DNA of 12,602 nucleotides from Mesorhizobium sp. (GCA_030698645.1 JAUYMV010000634.1:1-12602), one strand, 5' to 3'. Shown: positions 1 to 6,176, numbered from the stretch's first letter. Numbers and translations: made by a program. The notes: a model not told the origin generated them from the letters alone.

Positions 1-26
1 CGGTGAAGGCCGTGACATATCGATAG
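1..26 (+). CDS. pdhB: Probable 3' end of pdhB (pyruvate dehydrogenase E1 beta), partial
   Basis: Only the last seven full codons and the stop are present. Positions 3-23 read VKAVTYR in one frame and end at TAG (24-26). I recall rhizobial PdhB proteins ending in a very similar stretch, and pdhB normally lies directly upstream of pdhC, so context supports the call. The E1 beta subunit would pair with PdhA for thiamine-diphosphate-dependent decarboxylation of pyruvate in the cytoplasm. The tail is too short to prove identity, and the rest of the gene is outside the window. If correct, two genes (36-1150) now separate pdhB from pdhC. Confidence 0.55.
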
Positions 27-35
27 GATAAAGAA

Positions 36-485
36 ATGCGGTTCTTCCTTATCATTGGGATGTTGACGTTCGGTTCTCCAGCTTACTCTCAAACTGCTCA
101 ATCGCTTAAAGAATGCCGGGCGATTAGCGACAACTTGGAGCGCCTTTCTTGTTTTGATAAACTTATTGCTCCGGCAGACAAGAAGACGAACGAAAGTAAG
201 AACTCAGTGATTGGGGTTGTTGATTTTATTACTGATATCAATGAATTAGTTGGAAAGCAGGTAAAGGTGGGCGGATTTGCAATTGCTGCTGGGCAAATTA
301 TCTTCTTGTATCCAGGTCGCGGAGAAATGTCGGGTGTAATGGTAGATATCACACGCATGTCGCGTGCGGACCGGCATACGGTGCTTTCTAATTGCGGCTC
401 AGGCTGCGACATAGTCATTACAGGAAAGGCTACTAACCAATTTGGTCAAAGTGGAATCACGGCCATCTCGGCGAGCCTTCAGTAG
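36..485 (+). CDS. Small exported protein of unknown function, AT-rich gene
   Basis: 149 residues. Residues 1-18 look like a Sec signal peptide: a short charged start, a hydrophobic core, and a plausible cleavage after Ala-Tyr-Ser. Just after it, C27 to D41 carries the C-x(n)-RLSCFD pattern, a cysteine-pair motif seen in many small proteobacterial exported proteins. The rest (about 62-147) is rich in alternating beta-type residues, with a second cysteine pair C120/C124, and could be a small OB-like beta barrel. That fold is inference. The protein is probably periplasmic with two disulfides. The start ATG is 9 bases after the presumed pdhB stop, with AGGA at 25-28 as ribosome binding site. Codon use (many A/T-ending codons such as TTA, ATT and AAT) differs sharply from the surrounding PDH genes, which suggests later insertion. 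I cannot assign a function. Confidence 0.7.
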   Translation: MRFFLIIGMLTFGSPAYSQTAQSLKECRAISDNLERLSCFDKLIAPADKKTNESKNSVIGVVDFITDINELVGKQVKVGGFAIAAGQIIFLYPGRGEMSGVMVDITRMSRADRHTVLSNCGSGCDIVITGKATNQFGQSGITAISASLQ

Positions 486-535
486 AGATAAAATAGACAA
501 ACCACAGAGTTGCAAGTAGAACGAAATGGATTTGG

Positions 536-1150
536 ATGATATACAGGACGAAGCATCCCGCCATCTACGCCGACCTTGAGGTGGCCTCGCCGTATCTGGT
601 GGCTGAGATCATCGATGGCGTGTTGGTGACGCGCCACCATGGATACGCTGCGCCCGCGATGGTGCGCACGATGCTGGCCCACTCGCTCTGCGACGCCAGG
701 CAGACGCCATCTAATCCAAACACCCTGTGGCAGGTCCTGACGCTGCCTGAAATACATCTCGGGTCAGACGTCGTCGTTCCGGAACTGGCCGCGTGGTCTG
801 TCGATCGGCTCCCTTTCCTGCCCGATGAGCATGTTACCATCGCGCCAGACTGGGTTTGCGAACTGACCTCCGCCGACCCGGCTGGCAACCCCGCCTTGTC
901 GAAGAAGACTGACCTGTTTCGAAGGGTCGGCGTTCGCCACCTATGGCAGGTCGATCTGCGACCACTTTCCCTCGAAGCCTTCGAGAACGACGGCGACCAG
1001 TGGCTGAAGATCGGCGACTGGACCTCCGACGACATCGTCCGTGCGCCTCCTTTCGACGCCATCTCGTTTTCGCTCGCCGAGCTTTGGCCGCTCGACAAGC
1101 CGCTCGGCTTCAACGAAGACCCGCAAGCCCTTTACGCCGGAGACCGATAG
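536..1150 (+). CDS. Uma2 family (DUF820) restriction-endonuclease-like protein
   Basis: 204 residues, normal length for the Uma2 family (PD-(D/E)xK fold). Visible family marks are YADLE near residue 11, EIIDG (about 24-28), the LPEIHLGSDVVVPELAAW block in mid-protein, VCELTS (start of the E-x-K region), and FRRVGVRHLWQVD, matching the usual K...Y...GV.HLW..D pattern. The usual PD before the hydrophobic strand is PE here, and DGEL is DGVL, so catalysis may be altered. The start at 536 has only a weak ribosome binding site. An ATG at 526 is in another frame and stops quickly. The stop TAG (1148-1150) directly abuts the pdhC ATG, so translation is probably coupled. The role of Uma2 proteins is poorly known. 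The family is abundant in cyanobacteria and some actinobacteria and sporadic in rhizobia. Its place between pdhB and pdhC suggests a passenger gene rather than a PDH component. Confidence 0.8.
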   Translation: MIYRTKHPAIYADLEVASPYLVAEIIDGVLVTRHHGYAAPAMVRTMLAHSLCDARQTPSNPNTLWQVLTLPEIHLGSDVVVPELAAWSVDRLPFLPDEHVTIAPDWVCELTSADPAGNPALSKKTDLFRRVGVRHLWQVDLRPLSLEAFENDGDQWLKIGDWTSDDIVRAPPFDAISFSLAELWPLDKPLGFNEDPQALYAGDR

Positions 1151-2599
1151 ATGCCCATCAACATCACCATGCCGGCCCTGTCGCCCACGATGGAAGAGGG
1201 CAATCTCGCCAAATGGCTGGTCAAGGAAGGCGACAAGGTCAAGGCCGGCGACGTCATTGCCGAGATCGAGACCGACAAGGCGACGATGGAGGTGGAGGCG
1301 GTCGACGAGGGCACAGTGGCCAAGCTCGTCGTGGCCGCCGGGACCGAGGGCGTCAAGGTCAACGCGGTGATCGCGATCCTGGCGGCTGAGGGCGAGGACG
1401 TCGGCGCGGTGGCCAAGGGTGGCGGGACGGCGCCGGCCAAGGCGGAGGCGGAGGCGCCGAAGGCGCCGCCGGCGAAGGCGGAAGTCAAGCAGGACGTGAC
1501 GCCAAACTCCCGCCCCGTGGGGGAGAGGTCGGCGACGCCGACAGAAGGGGGCGCTGTTCCGAAGGCCTCTCAGTCCGTCACGCCCCCCACTGCCCTGCCG
1601 GGCAACTCCCCCACAAGGGCGGAGATCAGCCAATCGCGCGCCTTCGCCTCGCCGCTTGCCCGGCGCATCGCCAAGGATGCGGGCGTCGACGTGTCCGCGG
1701 TGACCGGTTCCGGTCCTCATGGCCGTGTCGTGAAGGCCGATGTCGAAGCGGCGATCGCCGGTGGTGGCGCGAAGGCGGCTCCCGCCACGACCGAGGGGAA
1801 GGCGGAGCCGGCTTCCGGCGCCGCTGCTGCGCCCGCCATGGCAAAGACCATGTCCGACGAGACGGTGCTGAAGCTCTTCGAGGAGGGATCCTACGAACTG
1901 AAGCCGCATGACGGCATGCGCAGGACGATCGCCGCGCGGCTGACCGAGTCGCACCAGACGATCCCGGCCTATCTGCTGTCGATGGATTGCGCGATCGACG
2001 CGCTTTTGAAGCTGCGCGAGGAGATCAACCGGTCCGCGCCGGTGAAGAAGACCGAAAAGGGCGATGTCCCGGCGTTCAAGATTTCGGTCAACGACTTCGT
2101 CATCAAGGCGCTGGCGCTGGCGCTGCGCGACGTGCCGATGGCGAACGCGTCGTGGATTTCGACCGCACGCGTCATCCACAAGCACGCCGATGTCGGCGTC
2201 GCGGTGGCCATTCCCGACGGGCTGATCACGCCGATCGTGCGCCATGCCGAGACGAAGACGCTGTCGGTGATTTCCAACGAGATGAAGGACTTGGCCGGGC
2301 GGGCGCGCGACAAGAAGCTGAAGCCAGCCGAATACCAGGGCGGCTCGACGGCGGTGTCCAATCTCGGCATGTTCGGCGTGTCGAATTTCACCTCGATCAT
2401 CAATCCGCCGCATGCCTCGATCGTGTCGATCGGCGCCGGCATCGAGAAGCCGGTGGTGAGGAACGGCGCGATTGTCATCGCCACCGTCATGACGGCGACC
2501 TTCGCCTTCGATCACCGCGTCATCGACGGGGCGCTCGGCGCGGAGCTGGCCGCCGCGTTCAAGCGCCATATCGAGAACCCGATGGGCATGCTGGTCTGA
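1151..2599 (+). CDS. pdhC: Dihydrolipoamide acetyltransferase, E2 of pyruvate dehydrogenase
   Basis: 482 residues. It transfers the acetyl group from E1 to CoA through a swinging lipoyl arm and forms the core of the cytoplasmic PDH complex. Domains in order: one lipoyl domain (1-80) with the lipoylated Lys43 in ETDKATMEVEA; an Ala/Lys/Pro linker (about 85-160); the peripheral subunit-binding domain (about 164-202, FASPLARRIAK...GRVVKADVEAA); a second Ala-rich linker (203-233); and the catalytic domain (about 250-482) with the active-site motif DHRVIDG (454-460, catalytic His455). The start ATG follows the Uma2 stop with no gap. The first linker is odd: residues 119-159 are encoded by a palindromic repeat (1507-1625) and read SRPVGERSATPTEGG and onward, unlike the usual Ala/Pro/Lys composition. 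Downstream lpdA (E3) and lipA complete the pathway. Confidence 0.97.
   Translation: MPINITMPALSPTMEEGNLAKWLVKEGDKVKAGDVIAEIETDKATMEVEAVDEGTVAKLVVAAGTEGVKVNAVIAILAAEGEDVGAVAKGGGTAPAKAEAEAPKAPPAKAEVKQDVTPNSRPVGERSATPTEGGAVPKASQSVTPPTALPGNSPTRAEISQSRAFASPLARRIAKDAGVDVSAVTGSGPHGRVVKADVEAAIAGGGAKAAPATTEGKAEPASGAAAAPAMAKTMSDETVLKLFEEGSYELKPHDGMRRTIAARLTESHQTIPAYLLSMDCAIDALLKLREEINRSAPVKKTEKGDVPAFKISVNDFVIKALALALRDVPMANASWISTARVIHKHADVGVAVAIPDGLITPIVRHAETKTLSVISNEMKDLAGRARDKKLKPAEYQGGSTAVSNLGMFGVSNFTSIINPPHASIVSIGAGIEKPVVRNGAIVIATVMTATFAFDHRVIDGALGAELAAAFKRHIENPMGMLV
1507..1625. repeat. Palindromic mosaic-type repeat inserted in frame in pdhC
   Basis: The arms 1507-1553 and 1581-1625 are imperfect inverted repeats: CTCCCGCCCCGTGGGGGAG on the left answers CTCCCCCACAAGGGCGGAG on the right, and GGGGGCG answers CGCCCCCC. 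Each arm also holds its own hairpin, GTCGGC-gac-GCCGAC (1528-1542) and TGCCC-tgcc-GGGCA (1591-1604). About 27 bases lie between the arms. The two-palindrome layout and the wording 'gtgggggagaggtcggc' resemble the RIME-type intergenic mosaic elements that I recall as common between genes in Rhizobium and Mesorhizobium. Here the element is inside a reading frame, with no stop in the pdhC frame, and encodes about 40 linker residues. The assignment to a named family is from memory. The inverted repeat is seen directly. Confidence 0.8.
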
Positions 2600-2631
2600 C
2601 CGGATCCAACCCTACAAGACAGGAGAGTGCC

Positions 2632-3183
2632 ATGCTTCAAGCCACGCAAAGCGAAAGAATGCGCAAGTCCTGGGTCTGGATGGCGGTCCTCGCCGTCATC
2701 TCGATCGTCGGCGGCGTGCTGGCGCTGGCCAATCCGTTCGCGGCGACGCTTGCCGCGACGCTGCTGGCCGGCTGGGCATTCGCCTTCCTCGGCCTCGTCC
2801 AGATCATCCAGGCCTTCCAGATCCGCGACTGGTCCGGCTTTCTGTGGGCGCTGATGTTCGGCGTCATCACGCTGGTCGTCGGCGCGGTGCTCCTGCTCGA
2901 TCCGCTCGCCGGCATGGTGTCGCTGACCATCCTGGTCGCTTGCCTGTTCCTGTTCACCGGCGTCGTGAAGACGATGTACGCCCTGTCGCTGCGTCCGATG
3001 AGCGGCTGGGGATGGGTGCTCGCGTCCGGCCTCGTGTCGATCCTCCTCGCGCTGATGATCCTGACCAATTTCCCGGTCTCCGCCGCGACGGTCCTGGGCA
3101 TCCTGCTCGCCATCGAGCTGCTGTCCAACGGAGTGCTTTTCCTGTTCGTGGCGCTTGGCCTTCGACGGCTCGGCACGGTCTGA
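2632..3183 (+). CDS. HdeD family (DUF308) membrane protein
   Basis: 183 residues, six predicted transmembrane helices at about 14-33, 38-62, 70-89, 94-117, 126-145 and 150-176. The pattern fits HdeD/DUF308 proteins: GGVLALANPF after the first helix, WALMFGVITLVVGAVLLLDP at the third, and a repeat of this half-unit later (LASGLVSILLALMIL..FP). The start ATG has a good ribosome binding site, AGGAGAG (2621-2627), five bases upstream. An open frame extends upstream but only as a shadow of pdhC. Escherichia coli HdeD is linked to acid resistance at high cell density; the function here is unknown. The gene lies 32 bases after pdhC and is probably in the same transcript. The family call is fairly sure; the physiological role is open. 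Confidence 0.85.
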   Translation: MLQATQSERMRKSWVWMAVLAVISIVGGVLALANPFAATLAATLLAGWAFAFLGLVQIIQAFQIRDWSGFLWALMFGVITLVVGAVLLLDPLAGMVSLTILVACLFLFTGVVKTMYALSLRPMSGWGWVLASGLVSILLALMILTNFPVSAATVLGILLAIELLSNGVLFLFVALGLRRLGTV

Positions 3184-3202
3184 GCGGCGGCGGGATTTTT
3201 TC

Positions 3203-3640
3203 ATGCGCACCGTCGTCACCCTCCTGCTCGCGCTCGTCGCCTCCTGGCTGGCGGGGTCGTTGGCCGGCGTCGTGCTCGCGGAGTGGGCCGACGGCGACGA
3301 GTCGTTCATCCTCATCTTCATGTCCGTGCCGATCGTGTCGATCATGGCCGCGGCGGTGTTCCTCATTGCCGGTACGCGCGCCGTTCCCGCCAGGGCGATC
3401 AACCGCGCCGCACTTGCGCTGGTGATGCTGACAGCCATCCTGCTGGCGAGCTTTTCGGTATTCGAGTTCTTCATCAACGGGACGGTCGCGTCCGCCTGGC
3501 GCGGCATCCAGCTGATGATCGGCATGGCCGGCGCCTGGCTCGCCGTCGTCGTCGCGCAGTGGGCGATCTTCCTCTGGCGCGCGCACTCCGCCGCGCCGCC
3601 TGCGATGCAGTTCGGGCGACTGCCCGAGGGAACGGAATGA
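3203..3640 (+). CDS. Four-helix membrane protein of unknown function
   Basis: 145 residues, with helices at about 4-26, 35-57, 70-90 and 101-126 and a short polar C-terminal tail. I recognise no family motif. The ATG at 3203 is preferred because the mature-looking hydrophobic segment begins at once. The longer frame from TTG at 3155 would add an arginine-rich leader overlapping the HdeD gene. The ribosome binding site is weak (GGCGGGA), so translation may be coupled to the HdeD gene that ends 19 bases upstream. The stop overlaps the next start as ATGA (3637-3640), so it sits inside the operon. Base composition matches the GC-rich neighbours, so it is probably resident rather than newly acquired. 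Confidence 0.75.
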   Translation: MRTVVTLLLALVASWLAGSLAGVVLAEWADGDESFILIFMSVPIVSIMAAAVFLIAGTRAVPARAINRAALALVMLTAILLASFSVFEFFINGTVASAWRGIQLMIGMAGAWLAVVVAQWAIFLWRAHSAAPPAMQFGRLPEGTE

Positions 3641-4284
3641 GCGCCATGAAGACGATCCTCTGTTACGGCGACTCGCTGACCTGGGGCTATGACCCGTCGG
3701 GTCCCGACCGGCACGCCTATGCGGATCGCTGGCCGAGCGTGCTGCAGGCGGCGCTCGGACCGGACGTCACCGTCATCGCCGAGGGGCTGAACGGCCGCAC
3801 GACGGCGTTCGACGATCATCTCGGCTCCGCCGACCGCAACGGCGCGCGGCTGCTGCCGACGATCCTGACCACGCATTCGCCGATCGATCTCGTCATCCTG
3901 TTCCTCGGCGCCAACGACATGAAGCCGTGGATCGCCGGCCGCGCTGTGGCGTCCAAGCAGGGCATGCAGCGGTTGATCGACATCATCCGCGGGCACGCCT
4001 ACCCGATGGCCGAGGACGCGCCCGACATCCTGATCGTCGCGCCGCCGCCGCTCTGCGAGACGGGCGATCCGGATTTCGCGGCGATGTTCGAGGGCGGCGT
4101 CGAGCAATCGCAGATGCTGGCGAGCTTCTATTCCGACCTCGCGGATGTCACCGCCTGCGGGTTTTTCGACGCCGGATCGGTGGCCGCCGCGTCGCCGATC
4201 GACGGCGTGCATCTCGATGCCGTCAACAGCCGCGCCATCGGCCGCGGGATGGAGCCGATCGTGCGCGTGATGCTGGGACTGTAG
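3637..4284 (+). CDS. SGNH/GDSL hydrolase, AcT-like arylesterase/acyltransferase
   Basis: 215 residues without a signal peptide, so probably cytoplasmic. SGNH blocks are visible: block I GDSLTWGYDP with nucleophile Ser13, block II around LNGRTT (51-56), block III LGANDMK with Asn93, and block V DGVHLD with Asp189 and His192. The protein resembles the Mycobacterium smegmatis acyltransferase/arylesterase AcT along its length (CYGDSLTWGY, EGLNGRTT, VAPPPL, FEGG, FFDAGSV, GVHLD). That enzyme hydrolyses and transfers short acyl, mainly acetyl, groups, so a short-chain ester substrate is likely; the natural substrate is unknown. The start overlaps the previous stop (ATGA), with GAGG at 3626-3629. 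ATG 3646 is an alternative three codons later. Its place among PDH genes suggests a link to acetyl metabolism, but this is inference only. Confidence 0.9.
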   Translation: MSAMKTILCYGDSLTWGYDPSGPDRHAYADRWPSVLQAALGPDVTVIAEGLNGRTTAFDDHLGSADRNGARLLPTILTTHSPIDLVILFLGANDMKPWIAGRAVASKQGMQRLIDIIRGHAYPMAEDAPDILIVAPPPLCETGDPDFAAMFEGGVEQSQMLASFYSDLADVTACGFFDAGSVAAASPIDGVHLDAVNSRAIGRGMEPIVRVMLGL

Positions 4285-4332
4285 GAGGTTTGCGAGCGCT
4301 AGCGGCCACTGTAGGTTCAGAATGCTAGCAAA

Positions 4333-4340
4333 GAGGAGGG
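4333..4340 (+). promoter_or_regulatory. Strong ribosome binding site for the TTG-started gene at 4347
   Basis: GAGGAGGG is nearly the full anti-Shine-Dalgarno complement and ends six bases before TTG 4347. No ATG or GTG in the same frame lies nearby, so this site decides the unusual TTG start. Confidence 0.75.
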
Positions 4341-4346
4341 TTTAAT

Positions 4347-4625
4347 TTGTCGGCGGTATTCGTTGCAACTGGGAGTGTCTGCACCCCCTACATTGTTCTG
4401 GACACAATTCTTGCCGTTGGTGGGAGCGGCGAAGGGTTCTTTTCCGGGCCAGATGCGTCCACTGCTTTTAACGATGCAAAGAACCAGCTTCGTGCACAAG
4501 CAGAGGGTATAGGTGGTGACGCGGTTATCAACTGCGATTTTGAAGTTCGCAACTACTCTGGCGGAATAAATATCATCGCGTTTGGAACGGTAGTCAAATT
4601 CTTCGAACCTGAGGTTCAAGACTAA
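4347..4625 (+). CDS. Small YbjQ-like (UPF0145/heavy-metal-binding type) protein
   Basis: 92 residues beginning at TTG, supported by a strong ribosome binding site. The C-terminal half (about 43-86) reads AKNQLRAQAEGIGGDAVINC, then a polar strand, then INIIAFGTVVKF. This follows the YbjQ-type pattern of an amphipathic helix, a GADAV-like turn, a strand, and a final strand ending in GTAV. The N-terminal part is divergent, so this is a distant or partial match. No signal peptide is evident. The gene is visibly AT-richer than its neighbours, with codons such as ATA, GTA and AAT, and lies in a 355-base gap between the SGNH gene and lpdA, suggesting acquisition. Its stop is 14 bases before the lpdA start. 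Function unknown; the family call is moderate. Confidence 0.6.
   Translation: MSAVFVATGSVCTPYIVLDTILAVGGSGEGFFSGPDASTAFNDAKNQLRAQAEGIGGDAVINCDFEVRNYSGGINIIAFGTVVKFFEPEVQD
4605..4617. repeat. Perfect small palindrome at the end of the YbjQ-like gene
   Basis: GAACCT-g-AGGTTC is a perfect inverted repeat over the last codons of the small gene, ending five bases before its stop, with four T residues at 4626-4629 downstream. It could form a weak hairpin (five pairs with a three-base loop) just before lpdA. As a terminator it is poor, and it may be only a coincidence of codons. Confidence 0.4.
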
Positions 4626-4629
4626 TTTT

Positions 4630-4633
4630 GGAG
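4630..4633 (+). promoter_or_regulatory. Ribosome binding site that sets the lpdA GTG start
   Basis: GGAG (4630-4633) is followed by six bases and then GTG 4640. The longer reading from TTG 4628 would place this site inside the gene and would have no ribosome binding site of its own, so GTG 4640 is preferred. Confidence 0.65.
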
Positions 4634-4639
4634 CATCCC

Positions 4640-6100
4640 GTGTCACACTACGACGTCATCATCATCGGCGCCGGTCCCGGCGGCTACATCGCGGCGATCC
4701 GCGCGGCGCAGCTGGGTTTCAAGACCGCGATCGTCGAGCGCGAGCATCTGGCCGGCATCTGCTCCAACTGGGGCTGCATCCCGACCAAGGCGCTGCTGCG
4801 CTCGGCCGAGGTGATGCATCTGTCGACCCATGCCAAGGACTACGGGCTGAAGATCGAGGGGACGGTGTCGCCGGACCTGCCGGCGATCGTCGCGCGTTCG
4901 CGCGGCATCGCGGGGCGCATGAACAATGGCGTCGGCTTCCTGATGAAAAAGAACAAGGTGGACGTGATCTGGGGCGAGGCGAAGCTGACCAAGGCTTCGA
5001 CGGGGGCTCAGCCCGGCGAGATCGTCGTCGGGAAGAGCTCGAAGAAGCCGATGGAGCCGCAGCACCCGGCGCCCAAGGGCGCCAAGGGCGAGGGGATCTA
5101 TACCGCCAAGCACATCATCGTGGCGACCGGCGCCCGGCCGCGCGCGCTGCCCGGCATCGAGCCGGACGGCAGGCTGATCTGGACCTATTTCGAGGCCATG
5201 GTGCCGCCGGAAATGCCGAAATCGCTGCTCGTCATGGGATCGGGCGCGATCGGCATCGAGTTCGCCAGCTTCTACCGCACGATGGGCGTCGAGGTGACCG
5301 TCGTCGAGCTGATGGCAAACGTCATGCCTGTCGAGGACGCCGAAATCTCGAAATTCGCGCAGAAGCAGTTCGAGAAGCAGGGCATGAAGATCATCCTGGA
5401 GGCGAAGGTCACCAAGGTCGACAAGGCCGCCAATTCGGTCACCGCCCATGTCGAGAAGAAGGACGGCACGGTGGAGAAGATCACCGCCGACCGGATGATT
5501 TCGGCCGTCGGCGTTCAGGGCAATATCGAGGGTTTTGGCCTGGACACGCTTGGCGTCAAGACGGAGCGCGGCTGCATCGTCATCGACGAGTGGTGCCGCA
5601 CCACCGTGCCGGGCCTCTACGCCATCGGCGACGTCGCCGGACCGCCGATGCTGGCGCACAAGGCGGAACACGAGGCGGTGATCTGCGTCGAGAAGATCGC
5701 CAATGTGCCGGGCGTGCACCCGCTGGAGAAGAGCCGCGTGCCGGGCTGCACCTATTGCAACCCGCAGGTCGCATCCGTCGGGCTGACCGAGGCCAGGGCC
5801 AAGGAGGCCGGCCACGACATCCGCGTCGGCCGCTTTCCGTTCAATGCCAACGGCAAGGCCGTGGCGCTCGGCGAGGACCAGGGCCTGGCCAAGACAATCT
5901 TCGACAGGAAGACAGGCCAGTTGCTGGGCGCACATCTGGTCGGCCCGGAAGTCACCGAGCTGATCCAGGGTTTTGTCGTCGCGATGAACCTGGAGACGAC
6001 GGAAGAAGATCTGATGCACACGATCTTCCCGCATCCGACCCTGTCGGAGGTGATGAAGGAAAGCGTGCTCGACGCCTATGGCCGCGTATTGAACGCGTGA
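4640..6100 (+). CDS. lpdA: Dihydrolipoamide dehydrogenase, E3 of pyruvate dehydrogenase
   Basis: 486 residues from GTG 4640 (490 if TTG 4628 is used). This FAD enzyme reoxidises the dihydrolipoyl arm of PdhC and reduces NAD. Visible marks: FAD-binding GAGPGG (10-15); the redox disulfide Cys41/Cys46 in ICSNWGCIPTK; NAD-binding GSGAIGIEFAS (200-210); the second FAD motif in LYAIGDVAG; and the C-terminal HPTLSE (His465, Glu470) that forms the active site with the partner subunit. Compared with classic E3, about 35 extra residues sit at 119-153, including PMEPQHPAPKG. I recall this loop as typical of the E3 encoded with alphaproteobacterial PDH. The gene usually follows pdhC more closely; here four genes intervene. 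Its ribosome binding site begins five bases after the upstream stop, so coupling is likely. Confidence 0.97.
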   Translation: MSHYDVIIIGAGPGGYIAAIRAAQLGFKTAIVEREHLAGICSNWGCIPTKALLRSAEVMHLSTHAKDYGLKIEGTVSPDLPAIVARSRGIAGRMNNGVGFLMKKNKVDVIWGEAKLTKASTGAQPGEIVVGKSSKKPMEPQHPAPKGAKGEGIYTAKHIIVATGARPRALPGIEPDGRLIWTYFEAMVPPEMPKSLLVMGSGAIGIEFASFYRTMGVEVTVVELMANVMPVEDAEISKFAQKQFEKQGMKIILEAKVTKVDKAANSVTAHVEKKDGTVEKITADRMISAVGVQGNIEGFGLDTLGVKTERGCIVIDEWCRTTVPGLYAIGDVAGPPMLAHKAEHEAVICVEKIANVPGVHPLEKSRVPGCTYCNPQVASVGLTEARAKEAGHDIRVGRFPFNANGKAVALGEDQGLAKTIFDRKTGQLLGAHLVGPEVTELIQGFVVAMNLETTEEDLMHTIFPHPTLSEVMKESVLDAYGRVLNA

Positions 6101-6176
6101 GACGCCTGCGCTTCCGGGCCTGTTTCGACAGGCCGTTTGCGCCTATATGACTCTAACGGGAAACGGGAATCGCGCG

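Noticed and set aside
526..579. Alternative ATG at 526 as the start of the Uma2 gene
   Set aside because: This frame differs from the Uma2 frame and stops after 17 codons. A frameshifted longer N-terminus is possible but not needed, since the YADLE region is already near the family's usual start.
1507..1625. Rho-independent terminator or CRISPR repeat inside pdhC
   Set aside because: The hairpins lack a following T-run and there is only one two-armed inverted unit, not a series of direct repeats with spacers. The reading frame is open through it.
941..2569. Long open frame on the minus strand opposite pdhC (about 540 codons)
   Set aside because: It mirrors pdhC in a GC-rich genome, is extremely rich in Arg, His, Asp and Gly, and shows no domain. 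Typical shadow frame.
2512..4212. Long minus-strand open frame opposite the HdeD, four-helix and SGNH genes
   Set aside because: Composition is low-complexity Arg/Gln/Ala/Asp with no motif, while the plus strand has three well-supported genes with ribosome binding sites.
4297..4304. CGCTAGCG palindrome as an operator
   Set aside because: Only eight bases, GC-rich, and with no second half-site; likely chance.
4643..6034. Minus-strand open frame opposite lpdA (about 460 codons)
   Set aside because: The same shadow pattern (Asp/His/Arg/Leu-rich); lpdA on the plus strand has complete catalytic motifs.
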